Shown here piece after piece: positions 34,975-44,059 of a stretch of DNA of 64,000 nt. Positions within the stretch are counted from its first letter, which is position 1; each line of letters opens with the position of its first letter. The notes under the pieces were generated by a model that was not told where the DNA came from, did not search any database, and saw only the letters and a list, made by a program, of their open reading frames with translations. The translations under genes were made by a program, and so were the position numbers. Origin of the DNA: Candidatus Woesearchaeota archaeon (GTDB taxonomy: Archaea > Nanobdellota > Nanobdellia > Woesearchaeales > SM23-78); the NCBI GenBank assembly GCA_016933095.1, contig JAFGBP010000042.1, positions 1-64,000 on the forward strand, given 5' to 3'.

Positions 34975-35364
34975 TTATCGGGCGTTCATATCCATATAAG
35001 CATATCCCTCGCAGCCATCGGGTTTCAGATGCGCGATGACATCATTTGTTGTGCTGTAACCTACGAAGGACTTTAATCGGTCGCGTAATGTTTGTCTGCG
35101 CGAGAATTCCAGTATGGTTCCATGAAGTATGTTTTTGTATTCTTCAGAAACGTCTTTCACTTGCCAACCCGCCCGCCGGTATCTTTCCACAAAATAGCCG
35201 CTTAATACACTTCCAGGGATAAGCGTATGTTCTAATACAATGCGTACGGTCGTCTTATCGAGCGGTTTGCCGCTTAACTTTCGTATAAGCGCCGAATCGA
35301 CTCTTTCCGTCAGCTCTTGCCATTGTTGTTCCCCGGCCAAAGCTTCTTCTGGTGTCACAACCAT
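34975..35364 (-). CDS. Hypothetical protein (129 aa)
   Basis: A mixed alpha/beta soluble protein with no signal peptide. It begins MVVTPEEALAGEQQW and ends DGCEGYAYMDMNAR. GAGGTGAG precedes the ATG by a few bases. It follows glyS in the same direction with a 29-bp gap, so both may be co-transcribed. The family is not recognised. Confidence 0.6.
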   Translation of the reverse strand: MVVTPEEALAGEQQWQELTERVDSALIRKLSGKPLDKTTVRIVLEHTLIPGSVLSGYFVERYRRAGWQVKDVSEEYKNILHGTILEFSRRQTLRDRLKSFVGYSTTNDVIAHLKPDGCEGYAYMDMNAR

Positions 35365-35393
35365 TTTCGCATATCCCTCACCTCTTATGACAA

Positions 35394-37013
35394 TTAAATG
35401 CCCTCGAACTTCTTCTCGCCTGCGAGGAGCTTCCTGATGACGTCCTTCAGCTCGGATGTCTTCACTCTCACCTGCTTCTCAGTGTCCCTGTCTCGAAGAG
35501 TGACTGTCTCTTCCCCTTCGAGCGTCTCGTAGTCGACTGTGATGCAGTAGGCAGTCCCTGCCTCTGCGGCGCGCAGGTATCTCCGTCCGATGGCTCCGGT
35601 CTCGTCGTAAGAGCATACCATGTCTTTCCTTAAATCCTGGAATATCGCCATCGCGACCTTGACCAGCTCCGGCTTCTTCATCAATGGGAAGACCGATACT
35701 GGTATCGGACTCATCTGGTATGGTATCTTAAGCGTAGTCTTCCCTTCGTCGACCGCTTTCTGGTCGTAGAAGTTGTCCAGGATGGCGAACGTCGGCCTGT
35801 CAGAGCCGAACGCTATCTCGAGCACGTGAGGGATGTACTTCTCTTTTGATTCCTCGTCGAATGACTTGAGCTCTGTGCCGCTGAACTTGGCGTGCTGGGT
35901 GAGGTCGTAGTCAGTCCTGTCGTGCACTCCGCACATCTCTACCCATCCGAAGCTCTTGGTCTTGACTTCCACGTCCCATGCGTCGTCGGCGTAGAACGCC
36001 TTCTCATCCGGGAAGTGTTGCCTCATCCTGATGTGGCTGTCTGGTATGCCAATGTTCTTGAAGAACTTGTAAGCGAGATTGATTGCCCAGGCGTATGCCT
36101 GGCTCTTGAAGTATTTCTTCTCAAGCGCGTGCTTGAGTGAGATCTTCTTGACTGCTTCTGCTTTCTCCTGGCTCTTGTAGTCCCAGAGCGGCAGCTCGTC
36201 ATTTGCGACTGCCTTGAAGCGGTCGAAGTTGTTCTTGAGCTCTTTCTTTATGAAGAACTGCGCTTCTGCCTGCGTGAACTCGCGCCCCCGTACTACGTGC
36301 TGCCTCGGGCTGATCTCGTTCCTGAAGGCTTTTCCGATCTGGAAGACTCCGAAGGCCGGCTTCTTCCTGAAGTAGTCGACATACCTTAGGAAGGGCAGGT
36401 ATGTGGTAGTCGCGGTCTCTGGCCGATTGTAGGCTTCTGTGTCGATGCCTATCGTGGTCCTCATCATGAGGTCGTGGTTCTTGATCTCTTCCTTGAGCGC
36501 TCCGCCGCACGACGGGCAGGCAATCTTGTGCTTCTTTATGAAATCCAGGAACTGCTTGTGCTCCTTGAAGTGCCTGGTCTCAGGGTTATCCCCCAACAGG
36601 TGGTCTAGCCTGTGGTTGGCGTTGCATTTTGAACAGGTGATGATTGCGTCTGAGAATCCTGCGAGGTGGCCTGATGCCTCCCATACTTTCCGCTCCATCA
36701 CGATCGGGCACTCAACCTCTAAGAAGCTCTCTGATCCAAAGGTCTTCCTGATCATGTTCTCGACGTTGTTCTTGAGGAGCTTTCCTAAAGGCCCGTATGT
36801 GTAGAATCCTGCGACGCCGCCATATATCTCTGGCTCGGGCCCCCAGACAAATCCCTTCCTCTGCAGGAAGCTTACGAGTTCCTGGACAGGGTCGGCCTTG
36901 ACAGGCTTAGCTGGCTTTGGAGCGTTCTCAGGCTTTGCCTTGTGCTCTGCCTCGTGTTCCTTGGCGTGCTCTTTGTGAGCCTCCTTGGCGTGGGGCTCAT
37001 TCTTATCCGTCAT
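35394..37013 (-). CDS. glyS: Glycyl-tRNA synthetase (archaeal/eukaryotic dimeric type)
   Basis: A class II synthetase of about 540 residues. Near the N-terminus is RKGFVWGPEPEIYGGVAGFYTYGPLGKLLKNN, typical of alpha2 GlyRS; then a Cys4-type zinc motif (CSKCN ... CPSCG), motif 2 FRNEISPRQHVVRGREFTQAE and a C-terminal anticodon-binding domain. A His/Glu/Lys-rich extension of about 40 residues (EAHKEHAKEHEAEHKAKPE) precedes the catalytic part. ATG at 37013 is preferred over a TTG at 37022. It charges tRNA-Gly; a tRNA-Gly gene is 5 kb away. Confidence 0.94.
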   Translation of the reverse strand: MTDKNEPHAKEAHKEHAKEHEAEHKAKPENAPKPAKPVKADPVQELVSFLQRKGFVWGPEPEIYGGVAGFYTYGPLGKLLKNNVENMIRKTFGSESFLEVECPIVMERKVWEASGHLAGFSDAIITCSKCNANHRLDHLLGDNPETRHFKEHKQFLDFIKKHKIACPSCGGALKEEIKNHDLMMRTTIGIDTEAYNRPETATTTYLPFLRYVDYFRKKPAFGVFQIGKAFRNEISPRQHVVRGREFTQAEAQFFIKKELKNNFDRFKAVANDELPLWDYKSQEKAEAVKKISLKHALEKKYFKSQAYAWAINLAYKFFKNIGIPDSHIRMRQHFPDEKAFYADDAWDVEVKTKSFGWVEMCGVHDRTDYDLTQHAKFSGTELKSFDEESKEKYIPHVLEIAFGSDRPTFAILDNFYDQKAVDEGKTTLKIPYQMSPIPVSVFPLMKKPELVKVAMAIFQDLRKDMVCSYDETGAIGRRYLRAAEAGTAYCITVDYETLEGEETVTLRDRDTEKQVRVKTSELKDVIRKLLAGEKKFEGI

Positions 37014-37093
37014 AGAGGTCAAAGAGTCGGGAGGCTTTTATAAAACTTATCACTTTTGGCAATAAGAATGTGAAACGCGCTGGGTTTTATCCC

Positions 37094-37783
37094 TTATAAG
37101 TCTGGCAGGTAATATCTTCTTATGGCCTGGTAGACGTCTCTTATGAAATTGTTGTATAAGCTCAGATTGGCTTGTCTTATACCCTCCTCTTCCTCACGGG
37201 TTAGTGGGCGGCGGCCTGGTTTTTGTTCAGGAGGCTTTCCGTTCCAGCGAGAAGCTTTCCCAATCTCATGGATCGTCAGCTGGAGATAATCATCCTTCTC
37301 AGGATTGATCACGCCAAAGGGTGGATTGTCGTTTATGATAAGGTTAATCTTGTCAGAGTTATACTCGATCGTGAGGCCTCCTTCTTGCTCAGGAGGATGA
37401 ATGATGGCCACCTGGAGGAGTCTATCTTTCAGCATGGAGGTAACGTCTTTCTTCCCATAGTAATAGTTGTTGAATCCGCTTGCCTTCAGCGCGTTGTAGT
37501 CTTTCCGGTTCAATACGACTAGTGCATCTGTCAGATCACACCCACACCCATGCCTCTGGTGGAAGGCCTCGTAGAATATCTTGATGTAGCCTATCTTCTC
37601 CCCAATGGACATGAAGTCAGAATCCGGGCGGAAGAGCTTTATGTGGGGCGACTGCTTGGCTTCCTCCATAGAGTGCTGGGGCGGCATTCCTGCATGAAGA
37701 TTGTTCGTCTTGCTCGCAGAAGCGTTTCCTCCCAGAGAGATCGATCCGATGGCAAGAGCTGCTGATACCAAGTATCTGTTCAT
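37094..37783 (-). CDS. Secreted protein of unknown function (229 aa)
   Basis: An N-terminal signal peptide (MNRYLVSAALAIGSISLGGNASAS) with a GAGGTGAG ribosome site. The rest is soluble, with a segment LTIHEIGKASRW that faintly resembles a zincin helix but lacks the second His of HExxH. No membrane anchor. Same direction as its neighbours but about 60-80 bp apart. Function unknown. Confidence 0.65.
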   Translation of the reverse strand: MNRYLVSAALAIGSISLGGNASASKTNNLHAGMPPQHSMEEAKQSPHIKLFRPDSDFMSIGEKIGYIKIFYEAFHQRHGCGCDLTDALVVLNRKDYNALKASGFNNYYYGKKDVTSMLKDRLLQVAIIHPPEQEGGLTIEYNSDKINLIINDNPPFGVINPEKDDYLQLTIHEIGKASRWNGKPPEQKPGRRPLTREEEEGIRQANLSLYNNFIRDVYQAIRRYYLPDL

Positions 37784-37848
37784 ATACGCTGCTCCCTCAC
37801 CTCTTGTGATAAATGGAAAATAAGATTAAAATATTTTATGATTCGGGA

Positions 37849-38394
37849 TCACTTCAGCTCTGGCTGGGTGACTTCCCAGTCTACGAACCTGAAGAGCGGC
37901 GCCCTGTTCTTGTTGAGCACTGTTATGGTCAGCTCTCCGGAGTCTGTCTCTCCGAAGCTGTCGGTGCAGACGATGTGGACCTTGTAGGTGCCTGCATCAT
38001 CATAGGTCGTCACTGTGACTTTCTTGTCTGTCCATCCGCTGTAGGTGTAGTTCACCGGGTCTTCGTCCACGCAAGTGTCTGGTATGATTACCTTCTCTGT
38101 CTCGTAGACTGTGATGGTTCCTGGGTTGTTGGTCATCTGGGGTGGCTCGTTTCTCAGGCATGCATCTCCGAGGTCTACCCACCTGTTGACTCCGACTCGG
38201 ACTCCGTCGCACTCTGTCTTTGTGACGTTGCAGCTTCCGTAGCCGTAGTAATAATAGCAGTCTTCCCTTAATGGGTTGTATCTTGTGTGTGGCACGACGC
38301 CCGGAGTGTATTCGTAGCCTTTAGCTGCCCATACTGCGCTTGCCAGTGCCATTACAAGTAGAATGATTGTGATCGTTTTTGTTATGCCGCTCAT
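37849..38394 (-). CDS. Secreted Ig/PKD-like protein (181 aa)
   Basis: A signal peptide (TITIILLVMALASAVWA) is followed by Cys-rich stretches (DCYYYYGYGSCNVTKTEC) and a beta-sandwich with YDDAGTYKVHIVCTDSFGETDSGELTITV, typical of PKD/Ig-like folds. Six cysteines suggest disulfide bonds. No C-terminal anchor. Likely a secreted or cell-surface binding protein. Confidence 0.7.
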   Translation of the reverse strand: MSGITKTITIILLVMALASAVWAAKGYEYTPGVVPHTRYNPLREDCYYYYGYGSCNVTKTECDGVRVGVNRWVDLGDACLRNEPPQMTNNPGTITVYETEKVIIPDTCVDEDPVNYTYSGWTDKKVTVTTYDDAGTYKVHIVCTDSFGETDSGELTITVLNKNRAPLFRFVDWEVTQPELK

Positions 38395-38548
38395 GTTATA
38401 ACCCCATAAATTATTTACTCAATAGTGGTGTTTTTAATCCTGGAACGAATCCGGTCTTTATAAAGGTTATTGTTTCAGAAGGAAATCTCCGACATCCTCA
38501 AGTCGCCCAGGGTCGAACTAAAAGAACTCCGCCAGGTTGAAAGAAATT

Positions 38549-38887
38549 CTAGAAACCCCCCTCCCCAACCGCCTTAAGTATCGCTTTTATCTCGTCAATG
38601 GTCTTCTGCTGGTGGTTCTTCTTTGACATCTTGACGAACCTTATCAAAAGCTCTTCTATCTTCCCTTTGGAGAAGAGGATCAGCCTGTGGCCGTCCAGAA
38701 TAAAATAGAACCTGAAGCTCTCATATTTAAGCTCCCTTATACTCACGCTCCCGACGTGGCCCAGGACCTTTCCTTTTGAAGGGTTTGCCTTGAGCGCCTC
38801 CATGAGAGAATACACCTTCAAGGATTCCTTCTTGAAAGTCTTGTATATCTCATCCCTCAGAGAGTGAAGGACAATGATCTTTATCAT
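38549..38887 (-). CDS. RelE/ParE-like toxin candidate
   Basis: A protein of 112 residues from MIKIIVLHSLRDEIYKTF. The strands VSIRELKYESFRFYFILDGHRLILFSKG resemble the core beta-sheet of RelE-type mRNA interferases. The ATG overlaps the stop of the upstream small gene by 4 bp (ATGA), the usual antitoxin-toxin order. The C-terminal helix is longer than usual. Assignment is from fold-like pattern and context only. Confidence 0.65.
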   Translation of the reverse strand: MIKIIVLHSLRDEIYKTFKKESLKVYSLMEALKANPSKGKVLGHVGSVSIRELKYESFRFYFILDGHRLILFSKGKIEELLIRFVKMSKKNHQQKTIDEIKAILKAVGEGGF

Positions 38888-39090
38888 CGGCCCTTGAGCT
38901 TCAGCCTTGTCCATTCTTTGGCCTCTTCAAGAGAGGAGAACTCGTTCTCGTCGACAAACCGCCTTAGCTCTTCCTGAAGCATTATCGTGTTGTGCATCCT
39001 TCTTATGACGTCATCGTAGTTCTCTGATTTCTTGCCAAAATCAAGCAGCACGTCCCTTGTCTCTCTTGAAATCGATATCGTAGTATTCAT
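38884..39090 (-). CDS. Small antitoxin-like protein (68 aa)
   Basis: Starts MNTTISISRETRDVLLDFGKKSENYDDVI, a ribbon-helix-helix-like N-terminus, and ends in a charged helix that would wrap a toxin. ATG at 39090 is preferred over an upstream in-frame start because ISISRETRD is the natural beginning of this fold. Overlaps the RelE-like gene by 4 bp. An AT-rich promoter (TTATATTTATTTATA) is upstream. Confidence 0.65.
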   Translation of the reverse strand: MNTTISISRETRDVLLDFGKKSENYDDVIRRMHNTIMLQEELRRFVDENEFSSLEEAKEWTRLKLKGR

Positions 39091-39174
39091 AATGAGATAT
39101 AACAATTATATTTATTTATATTTTTCGGTTTCCGCATGAAACCGAACAAGAACCACAATTCTACTTTCGGTGCA

Positions 39175-40401
39175 CTAGCGCTCCAAGTAAGCCACCTGCT
39201 CAGGATCGAACTCAAAGAACTCCGACAGGGCACTCCTACCCTCAGCAGCCCCAGGCCCCTTGCCTTTGAACAGGCTCTTCACATAAGGATAAGTCGCCTG
39301 GAGCGCCTGCTTACGGCTCGAATGAGTCTTCGCCGCAATCTTCTCGCAAATCGCCTTCTTCTTCATCTGCTTCATGTTAGCAAGCCAAATCTTAAGCTTG
39401 CGCGTCGTCTGCTTGTAATCCACCTGGCTCTTGTAGCGCTCGTCCTTGGAGACCGCGATCCCAGCCGATAAGAGGTCATAGCAATATACATAGAAGCGGT
39501 AGTGCTGCCAGCGCATGATCCTGCCCTTGAAGACATCAGCCCTGCTCATCTGCTCAAAACCGCGCGCCAAGTCCTCAGGCCGGAGATACTCCTTAGGCAG
39601 GTTCTCATCCACCCAGAGGAAAATCTCATCCAGGTCCTCTGCCACAGAGTCAAGCGCCTGCCTCGCAACGCCAGGGTCTGACGTCTTGAAAATCCTAAGA
39701 AGAGCATTCTCGATCCTCTCCACGTGCTCGCGGTCGCTCAGGAACTCTACGTCAGCTCGTGTAACTCTCTTGCCGGAATTAGCCACGCTTTGCAGGTCAT
39801 TGAGAGCTGCGCGAAAGTCACCGTTGCTCCTGCGGGCCACGATAGACAATGCATCCTCATCGCAAGAAAGCCCCTCGCCCTCGCAAACATGCTGCAGAAA
39901 CGAGACGACATCAGAATGAGGCCTGGGCGCGAACTCTATCATAGTGCAAGCCTTTCGAAGGGCCTTATGCTTCTGGCCGAACGGGTCCTGGCAAGTCAAT
40001 ATTATAGGGAACCGGCTCTCAGAGATTATCTTGATGAGAGCTGTCAAGCCTCCGCGGTCCTCGCGTCCGGTTACCCCTTCCACCTCATCGACAAGGATGA
40101 TCTTTCCCTTGGAAAACAGGCTCATCTGCTTGGAAGCAGTGCCGACGATCGCCTCGATCTGGTCAGCAGTCCTGGAATCGCTGGCATTAACCTCGATGAG
40201 CTCCAAACCAAGAGAATGAGCAAGCGCGTACACGCTGCTGGTCTTCCCTGCTCCGCTCAGGCCGTAGAGAAGAAGAGCCTTCCCAGGCTTGTGCCGCTCG
40301 ACAAAAGACTTCATCTGGGAGAAAGCCTTGTCCAAGCCCACCAGGTCAGACTCTGATTTAGGAGAATGCTTCTGGATCCAAGGAATGAAATCACCACCCA
40401 T
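39175..40401 (-). CDS. rfcL: Replication factor C large subunit
   Basis: Start MGGDFIPWIQKHSPKSESDLVG at 40401. AAA+ ATPase with Walker A LLYGLSGAGKTSS, Walker B IILVDEVEG and sensor 1 LTCQDPFG. The C-terminal RFC collar is present, and total length is 408 residues, near the short end for archaeal RFC-L. It loads the PCNA clamp at primer ends together with RFC-S. An inverted repeat-like sequence around GGGCAAAAACC occurs between it and the divergent small gene at 40524. Confidence 0.92.
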   Translation of the reverse strand: MGGDFIPWIQKHSPKSESDLVGLDKAFSQMKSFVERHKPGKALLLYGLSGAGKTSSVYALAHSLGLELIEVNASDSRTADQIEAIVGTASKQMSLFSKGKIILVDEVEGVTGREDRGGLTALIKIISESRFPIILTCQDPFGQKHKALRKACTMIEFAPRPHSDVVSFLQHVCEGEGLSCDEDALSIVARRSNGDFRAALNDLQSVANSGKRVTRADVEFLSDREHVERIENALLRIFKTSDPGVARQALDSVAEDLDEIFLWVDENLPKEYLRPEDLARGFEQMSRADVFKGRIMRWQHYRFYVYCYDLLSAGIAVSKDERYKSQVDYKQTTRKLKIWLANMKQMKKKAICEKIAAKTHSSRKQALQATYPYVKSLFKGKGPGAAEGRSALSEFFEFDPEQVAYLER

Positions 40402-40523
40402 GGAAAACAGGACACAAGGGGATTTTATAACGTTTTTGGGCAAAAACCTTTTAAATGAAGGGCAAAAACCAACAGATATCACAGGGAAAACTTTTTATTC
40501 AAAGACTAAGAAAAGGTGATAGA

Positions 40524-40676
40524 ATGGTCGTAGAATTCGGAGAGTTCAAAGGAAACAAGATGATAATCCTCAAGAGAGGGGAAGACGAGAAGTTCCCGTT
40601 CTCATTCGGCAAGAACAAGGCAAGGATGATCGTCGAGAACTTCGACGAGATAAAAAGGTTTGCTGAAGAAGAGTAA
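40524..40676 (+). CDS. Very small conserved-looking protein (50 aa)
   Basis: ATG at 40524 with AAAAGGTGAT just upstream. The sequence MVVEFGEFKGNKMIILKRGED...FPFSFGKNKARMIVENFDEI is regular beta-beta-alpha and has no signal. The codon pattern and good ribosome site argue that it is real. Divergent from rfcL with a TATA-like CTTTTTATT between. Function unknown. Confidence 0.7.
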   Translation: MVVEFGEFKGNKMIILKRGEDEKFPFSFGKNKARMIVENFDEIKRFAEEE

Positions 40677-40832
40677 GAACAATAGAAAGGGATAAGCAAG
40701 ATACTTTTCTTTCATCGGCGCGCCGCGTGGCCAGATCAATCGTATGACTATCGCGGCGGTTGATGATAAAAATAGAAGAAATGCAGCCTCCGGGTTGTGT
40801 GCAACACGGGTTAAAAACACAGCGCAATCAAT

Positions 40833-41348
40833 TCATTTAGGCAGTCTGTTCTTTTCCAACAGTTCTTCTGCCTTGTTCAGGAAGTCTATTGTTTTCTTCT
40901 GATATTCCTTCACTTTTTCTGTTGTAAACAGCGTGTTTGTCGCGTAGTTTGCCTGCCTTCTTGTTTCTTTAAGGTTCGCATAGAATTCCGCATCGGATTT
41001 TGTAATTGCTAAGTTTTCTATCAGCTCTGCATCTGCCTTTTTAATCTTGTACTCTTTAATGAGGAACAGCAGCGTCGAATCGTGACTTTTGGAAGTATAT
41101 CCTTTGTTTGCAATTAGCGCGAGTGCCGCGTGGTACGCGGCGTAGTACAGCACCACAATAAGCCAATCGTTGAACTCTGACTCGCTCACGTTTTTCTGGA
41201 AGAATTTGAGGTTATGCTTAGCTTTGTCCAGATGGGCTTTTATCAGGCTCGTTGCAAATGGTTCTTTTCTGAGCAGATTATGGTGCTTGTATTTTTCAAG
41301 TTCATCATTTAGCAATTTTTCATTGTCATAAAATTGTCCGACGTTCAT
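40833..41348 (-). CDS. HEPN-domain protein (HepT-like)
   Basis: A 171-residue all-helical protein with YYAAYHAALALIANKGYTSKSHDSTLLFL, the usual HEPN helix pair. The RNase motif RxxxxxH is partly visible as RRQANYAT. It overlaps the partner nucleotidyltransferase gene by 4 bp. HEPN/MNT pairs act as toxin-antitoxin systems, in which the MNT partner inactivates the HEPN RNase by nucleotide transfer. Confidence 0.85.
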   Translation of the reverse strand: MNVGQFYDNEKLLNDELEKYKHHNLLRKEPFATSLIKAHLDKAKHNLKFFQKNVSESEFNDWLIVVLYYAAYHAALALIANKGYTSKSHDSTLLFLIKEYKIKKADAELIENLAITKSDAEFYANLKETRRQANYATNTLFTTEKVKEYQKKTIDFLNKAEELLEKNRLPK

Positions 41349-41953
41349 TTTTTGATGACCTCGTGATAGAGTTGTTGGTTGAATATTGGAAAACCAGTTT
41401 CTTTTGCCTGACTTACTAGGTGGTCTTTGCCTTCTTTTAACAGTTGCGTATTGGTGAAAGCTAAGCTTAAATTATGGTTGGATCTTGACTGCACATCTCT
41501 TTTCAGGGATTCCATCTGCTGAATTATTTCAGTCTCATACATTTGCTGTAATTTCAGGGTGTTAAACTTGTGAAGCACAACAAGCAAATCAATGTCGCTC
41601 TTCTCAGTCTCAGCTTTTCTGGCGCTTGATCCAAACAAGACCATACTTGCCACCTCATTCGGCGTCTTGCCTACTAACTCCTTTAATGGCAACCTTATGT
41701 TTCGATTTAGCCCATTCAACCGAGTTAGGTCTATTTTTGTGAATTCTATCGCGAATCTTTCTTGGTCAGCCATTGTAAAAAATACGTTTGCCTTAGTCTT
41801 CTGACTTCCCAGAACATTCTTCTTCAACAGGGCGAGAGTTGTGTTTTGTATTGAGCTGTTTGACAAGCCAGTTAGGCTTTTGATCTCATTAAAATACAAC
41901 ATTTCCTTTTTGGAATCATAAAAAGCCTTGAAAATCTTTTCTTCCGCATTCAT
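41345..41953 (-). CDS. Minimal nucleotidyltransferase with N-terminal winged helix (MntA-like)
   Basis: An N-terminal winged-helix-like part (FNEIKSLTGLSNSSIQNTTLALLKKNVL) is followed by the MNT domain with MVLFGSSARKAETEKSDIDLLVV, holding the Gly-Ser and Asp-x-Asp catalytic residues. The C-terminal helices complete 202 residues. Forms the HEPN/MNT module with the downstream gene (ATGA overlap). The wHTH suggests promoter autoregulation. Confidence 0.88.
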   Translation of the reverse strand: MNAEEKIFKAFYDSKKEMLYFNEIKSLTGLSNSSIQNTTLALLKKNVLGSQKTKANVFFTMADQERFAIEFTKIDLTRLNGLNRNIRLPLKELVGKTPNEVASMVLFGSSARKAETEKSDIDLLVVLHKFNTLKLQQMYETEIIQQMESLKRDVQSRSNHNLSLAFTNTQLLKEGKDHLVSQAKETGFPIFNQQLYHEVIKK

Positions 41954-42082
41954 GATTGCAGGGAGGCGATTTCAATTTATATAGTTTGCCATTTTTTGGC
42001 ACAAATATGCCAAATTTTGGCAATATGCGTAAGTTTAATAAGAACACCCATTATCACAACAAAATGACGCGGAACGTATAAT

Positions 42083-42178
42083 GCAGCCGCCGGGATTCGA
42101 ACCCGAGTCACAGGCTCTTTCCAGATCCAAGAAAGGACCCTTGGGAAGCCCAGATCATAGCCACTAGACCACGGCTGC
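42083..42178 (-). tRNA. tRNA-Gly (CCC) with a 25-nt canonical intron
   Basis: Acceptor GCAGCCG/CGGCTGC; anticodon stem TGGGC/GCCTG; T arm CTCGGG-TTCGAAT-CCCGG region. The loop TTCCCA|A is interrupted after position 37 by a 25-nt intron (42117-42141), the standard archaeal site. Anticodon CCC at 42143-42145. Reading CTTCCCA as the loop would give TCC instead, but the stem pairs better with CCC. Confidence 0.85.
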
Positions 42179-42184
42179 ATAAAA

Positions 42185-43273
42185 TCATAATTTCTTCAGT
42201 ACGACTCTGTTCTTCATGGCAGCACGTCTTATGGCATTCTTAAAGCTTTCTGTGATGATATCCCTATGGCGCGCGTTGGTGCTGTTGGAAAACAACCAGT
42301 TCTCAGTGCTCTTGATATACGCGCGCACGTCCTCGTCATCCGCACGAAATCCAGGCTCCCATAGTATCCTTCCGATGTTGACGGTCCTGCATTTCAGGCA
42401 GACGCCGCACTGAGAATCATAAAGCCGGAAGCTCGGAAGCTTCTTCTGCATGTTCTTTCTGTGAGCGGCCTTGAAGCAGTTGGCCGAGAAGCAGTTGCAC
42501 ACTTCCTTCATCCAATCAGGCTCTTGCTCGTACATGTCACGTATGACGCTCATCTCGCTCCTGTTCTTCCATTTTACCCGGACGCCGAGACCCAGCTTCC
42601 TAAGGACATCATTAAACATCTTCATGTTGTCTTCCTGTCCCGTGAACAAGGCAAGGTCAGAAGTCTCTCCGAATCCCTCAGTCCATATGTGCGCCGCGCC
42701 AAAGCCATGCGCATACGGAATCAAAATTCCAGTGAGGAACATATCCCTTGAAACCATCACCTTATAGTTCCCGCCGGCCGAACCGTTTTTCAGCTCCAAA
42801 ACCTCAAGGTCGAAACCAAACTTCTTGCTCTGCCTAATGGCATATTTCCTCTCGTCAGAGCCGTTTGACTTGTTGAGGCCGGCTATGTGCACTGCGAGGA
42901 CGTTCTCTGCACCGTAGCGCTTCTGGGCGTTCATCAAGTTCCACAAGGAATCCTTGCCTGCTGAGAATGAGACTACTGCTTTTCTGGAGCTGGTAGATCT
43001 TGAATGAAGCGGGTTGTAGGAGCGGCAGTGAATTTCTGGAGGAGTCCTCCCCTCGCTCTTGTACATCTTCCCAATCAAGACCTGCATCGGCTTTGCAATC
43101 GGAAAGTCACTGTAAATCTTTCGGGGCATCCTCGGCCCCAGGAGGTGCATGGCTGCAAACTGCGCAAAATATTCCTCTGCGCCGAAGGGGTATGTCTTGG
43201 CTTGGAGGCGGTCTGTCTCGCCTTTATATGATAGAATGACTTCAAGTCCATTGCTAGCTAACCTTGCATTCAT
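42185..43273 (-). CDS. PP-loop ATPase with Cys cluster, QueC-like
   Basis: The PP-loop SFSAGKDSL at about residues 104-112 marks an N-type ATP pyrophosphatase that adenylates a substrate. The C-terminal half has CNCFSANCF and CGVCLKC, resembling the zinc-binding cysteines of QueC and related enzymes. A tRNA or base modification role is plausible (tRNA-Gly starts 7 bp downstream in the same direction) but substrate cannot be assigned. The 362-residue length is larger than QueC (about 230) owing to an N-terminal domain of about 95 residues. Confidence 0.75.
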   Translation of the reverse strand: MNARLASNGLEVILSYKGETDRLQAKTYPFGAEEYFAQFAAMHLLGPRMPRKIYSDFPIAKPMQVLIGKMYKSEGRTPPEIHCRSYNPLHSRSTSSRKAVVSFSAGKDSLWNLMNAQKRYGAENVLAVHIAGLNKSNGSDERKYAIRQSKKFGFDLEVLELKNGSAGGNYKVMVSRDMFLTGILIPYAHGFGAAHIWTEGFGETSDLALFTGQEDNMKMFNDVLRKLGLGVRVKWKNRSEMSVIRDMYEQEPDWMKEVCNCFSANCFKAAHRKNMQKKLPSFRLYDSQCGVCLKCRTVNIGRILWEPGFRADDEDVRAYIKSTENWLFSNSTNARHRDIITESFKNAIRRAAMKNRVVLKKL

Positions 43274-43307
43274 TAGCCTTTGAGAAAACTCATGGAATTT
43301 ATAAGAC

Positions 43308-43895
43308 TTATTCCTTCTTCTTGGTCAAGCCCCACTTGTCAAGGTAGAACTTGTACTTCTCGAAGTCATTGCTCTCGCGGAACTCTGCCTTAGCCTTCTT
43401 GTCAAGCCTGTTAAGCCACTTGCCTGAGATGCGAAGCACCTCCTTGACCTCCGGAGTGATGGGCTCGGCTTCTGGCTCTACTTCCTCAGGCATGCCAACC
43501 TCGACGTCGTCAGGCTGCTCGCGACCCCCAAACAATGATCTGAAGAACCTCTTAGTCAAACCTTCGCGCTTCTCCTCGAGCTCCTCCTCGATCTCATGAG
43601 CCGCCTCGATCTGGCGGTCAGTCTCTCGGATCTCCTCCTTCATGTCCTCCAGCTCTGCTTCCTCTTCCTGGATGTCATCATAATCCTGGCGCCTGCCAAA
43701 AAGCCTGTCCAAGAACCCTGGCTTGCCATACACGACGTGCACCTTGTTCGAGCGTATCTGCGGAGCAGAAGGCTCATTCTCATCCTCGAATATCTTCGGA
43801 AGCCTGATCTTCAGCCCTGAGAACGATTTCCTAGGCTTGATCCTCCTGTTAAGATAATCCCCTAAATCCCTATTGAACAAGTCATGTCTCGCCAT
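43308..43895 (-). CDS. Hypothetical coiled-coil protein (195 aa)
   Basis: The start MARHDLFNRDLGDYLNRRIKPRKSFSGLKI at 43895 is preferred; the upstream extension is Cys-rich and unlike the rest. A long acidic coiled coil (IQEEEAELEDMKEEIRETDRQIEAAHEIEEELEEK) separates two basic segments (GFLDRLFGRRQD and RFFRSLFGGREQ). The repeated short LFGR/LFGG segments could be membrane- or partner-binding. Not recognised. Confidence 0.65.
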   Translation of the reverse strand: MARHDLFNRDLGDYLNRRIKPRKSFSGLKIRLPKIFEDENEPSAPQIRSNKVHVVYGKPGFLDRLFGRRQDYDDIQEEEAELEDMKEEIRETDRQIEAAHEIEEELEEKREGLTKRFFRSLFGGREQPDDVEVGMPEEVEPEAEPITPEVKEVLRISGKWLNRLDKKAKAEFRESNDFEKYKFYLDKWGLTKKKE

Positions 43896-44059
43896 TTCAT
43901 CCACCCATGAAAAATCCTTAAAATAATCGCCCGCTGCAAACCGCTGGCGCAAGCCGCAAAAGCAGCCCATCCGCTAATAATTGGAAGTAGAGCAAAGTGT
44001 ATTTATATAGTTTTCTTATCGGAGCGAGAACTGAACATCCATATAAAAATAGAAAAGAT

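Noticed and set aside
37094..37783. Zinc metallopeptidase call for the secreted 229-residue protein
   Set aside because: The segment LTIHEIGKAS lacks the second His of HExxH, so no peptidase function is claimed.
40602..40820. Minus-strand hydrophobic reading frame of 72 codons
   Set aside because: It is largely antisense to the small gene at 40524, has no ribosome site and lacks a convincing start.
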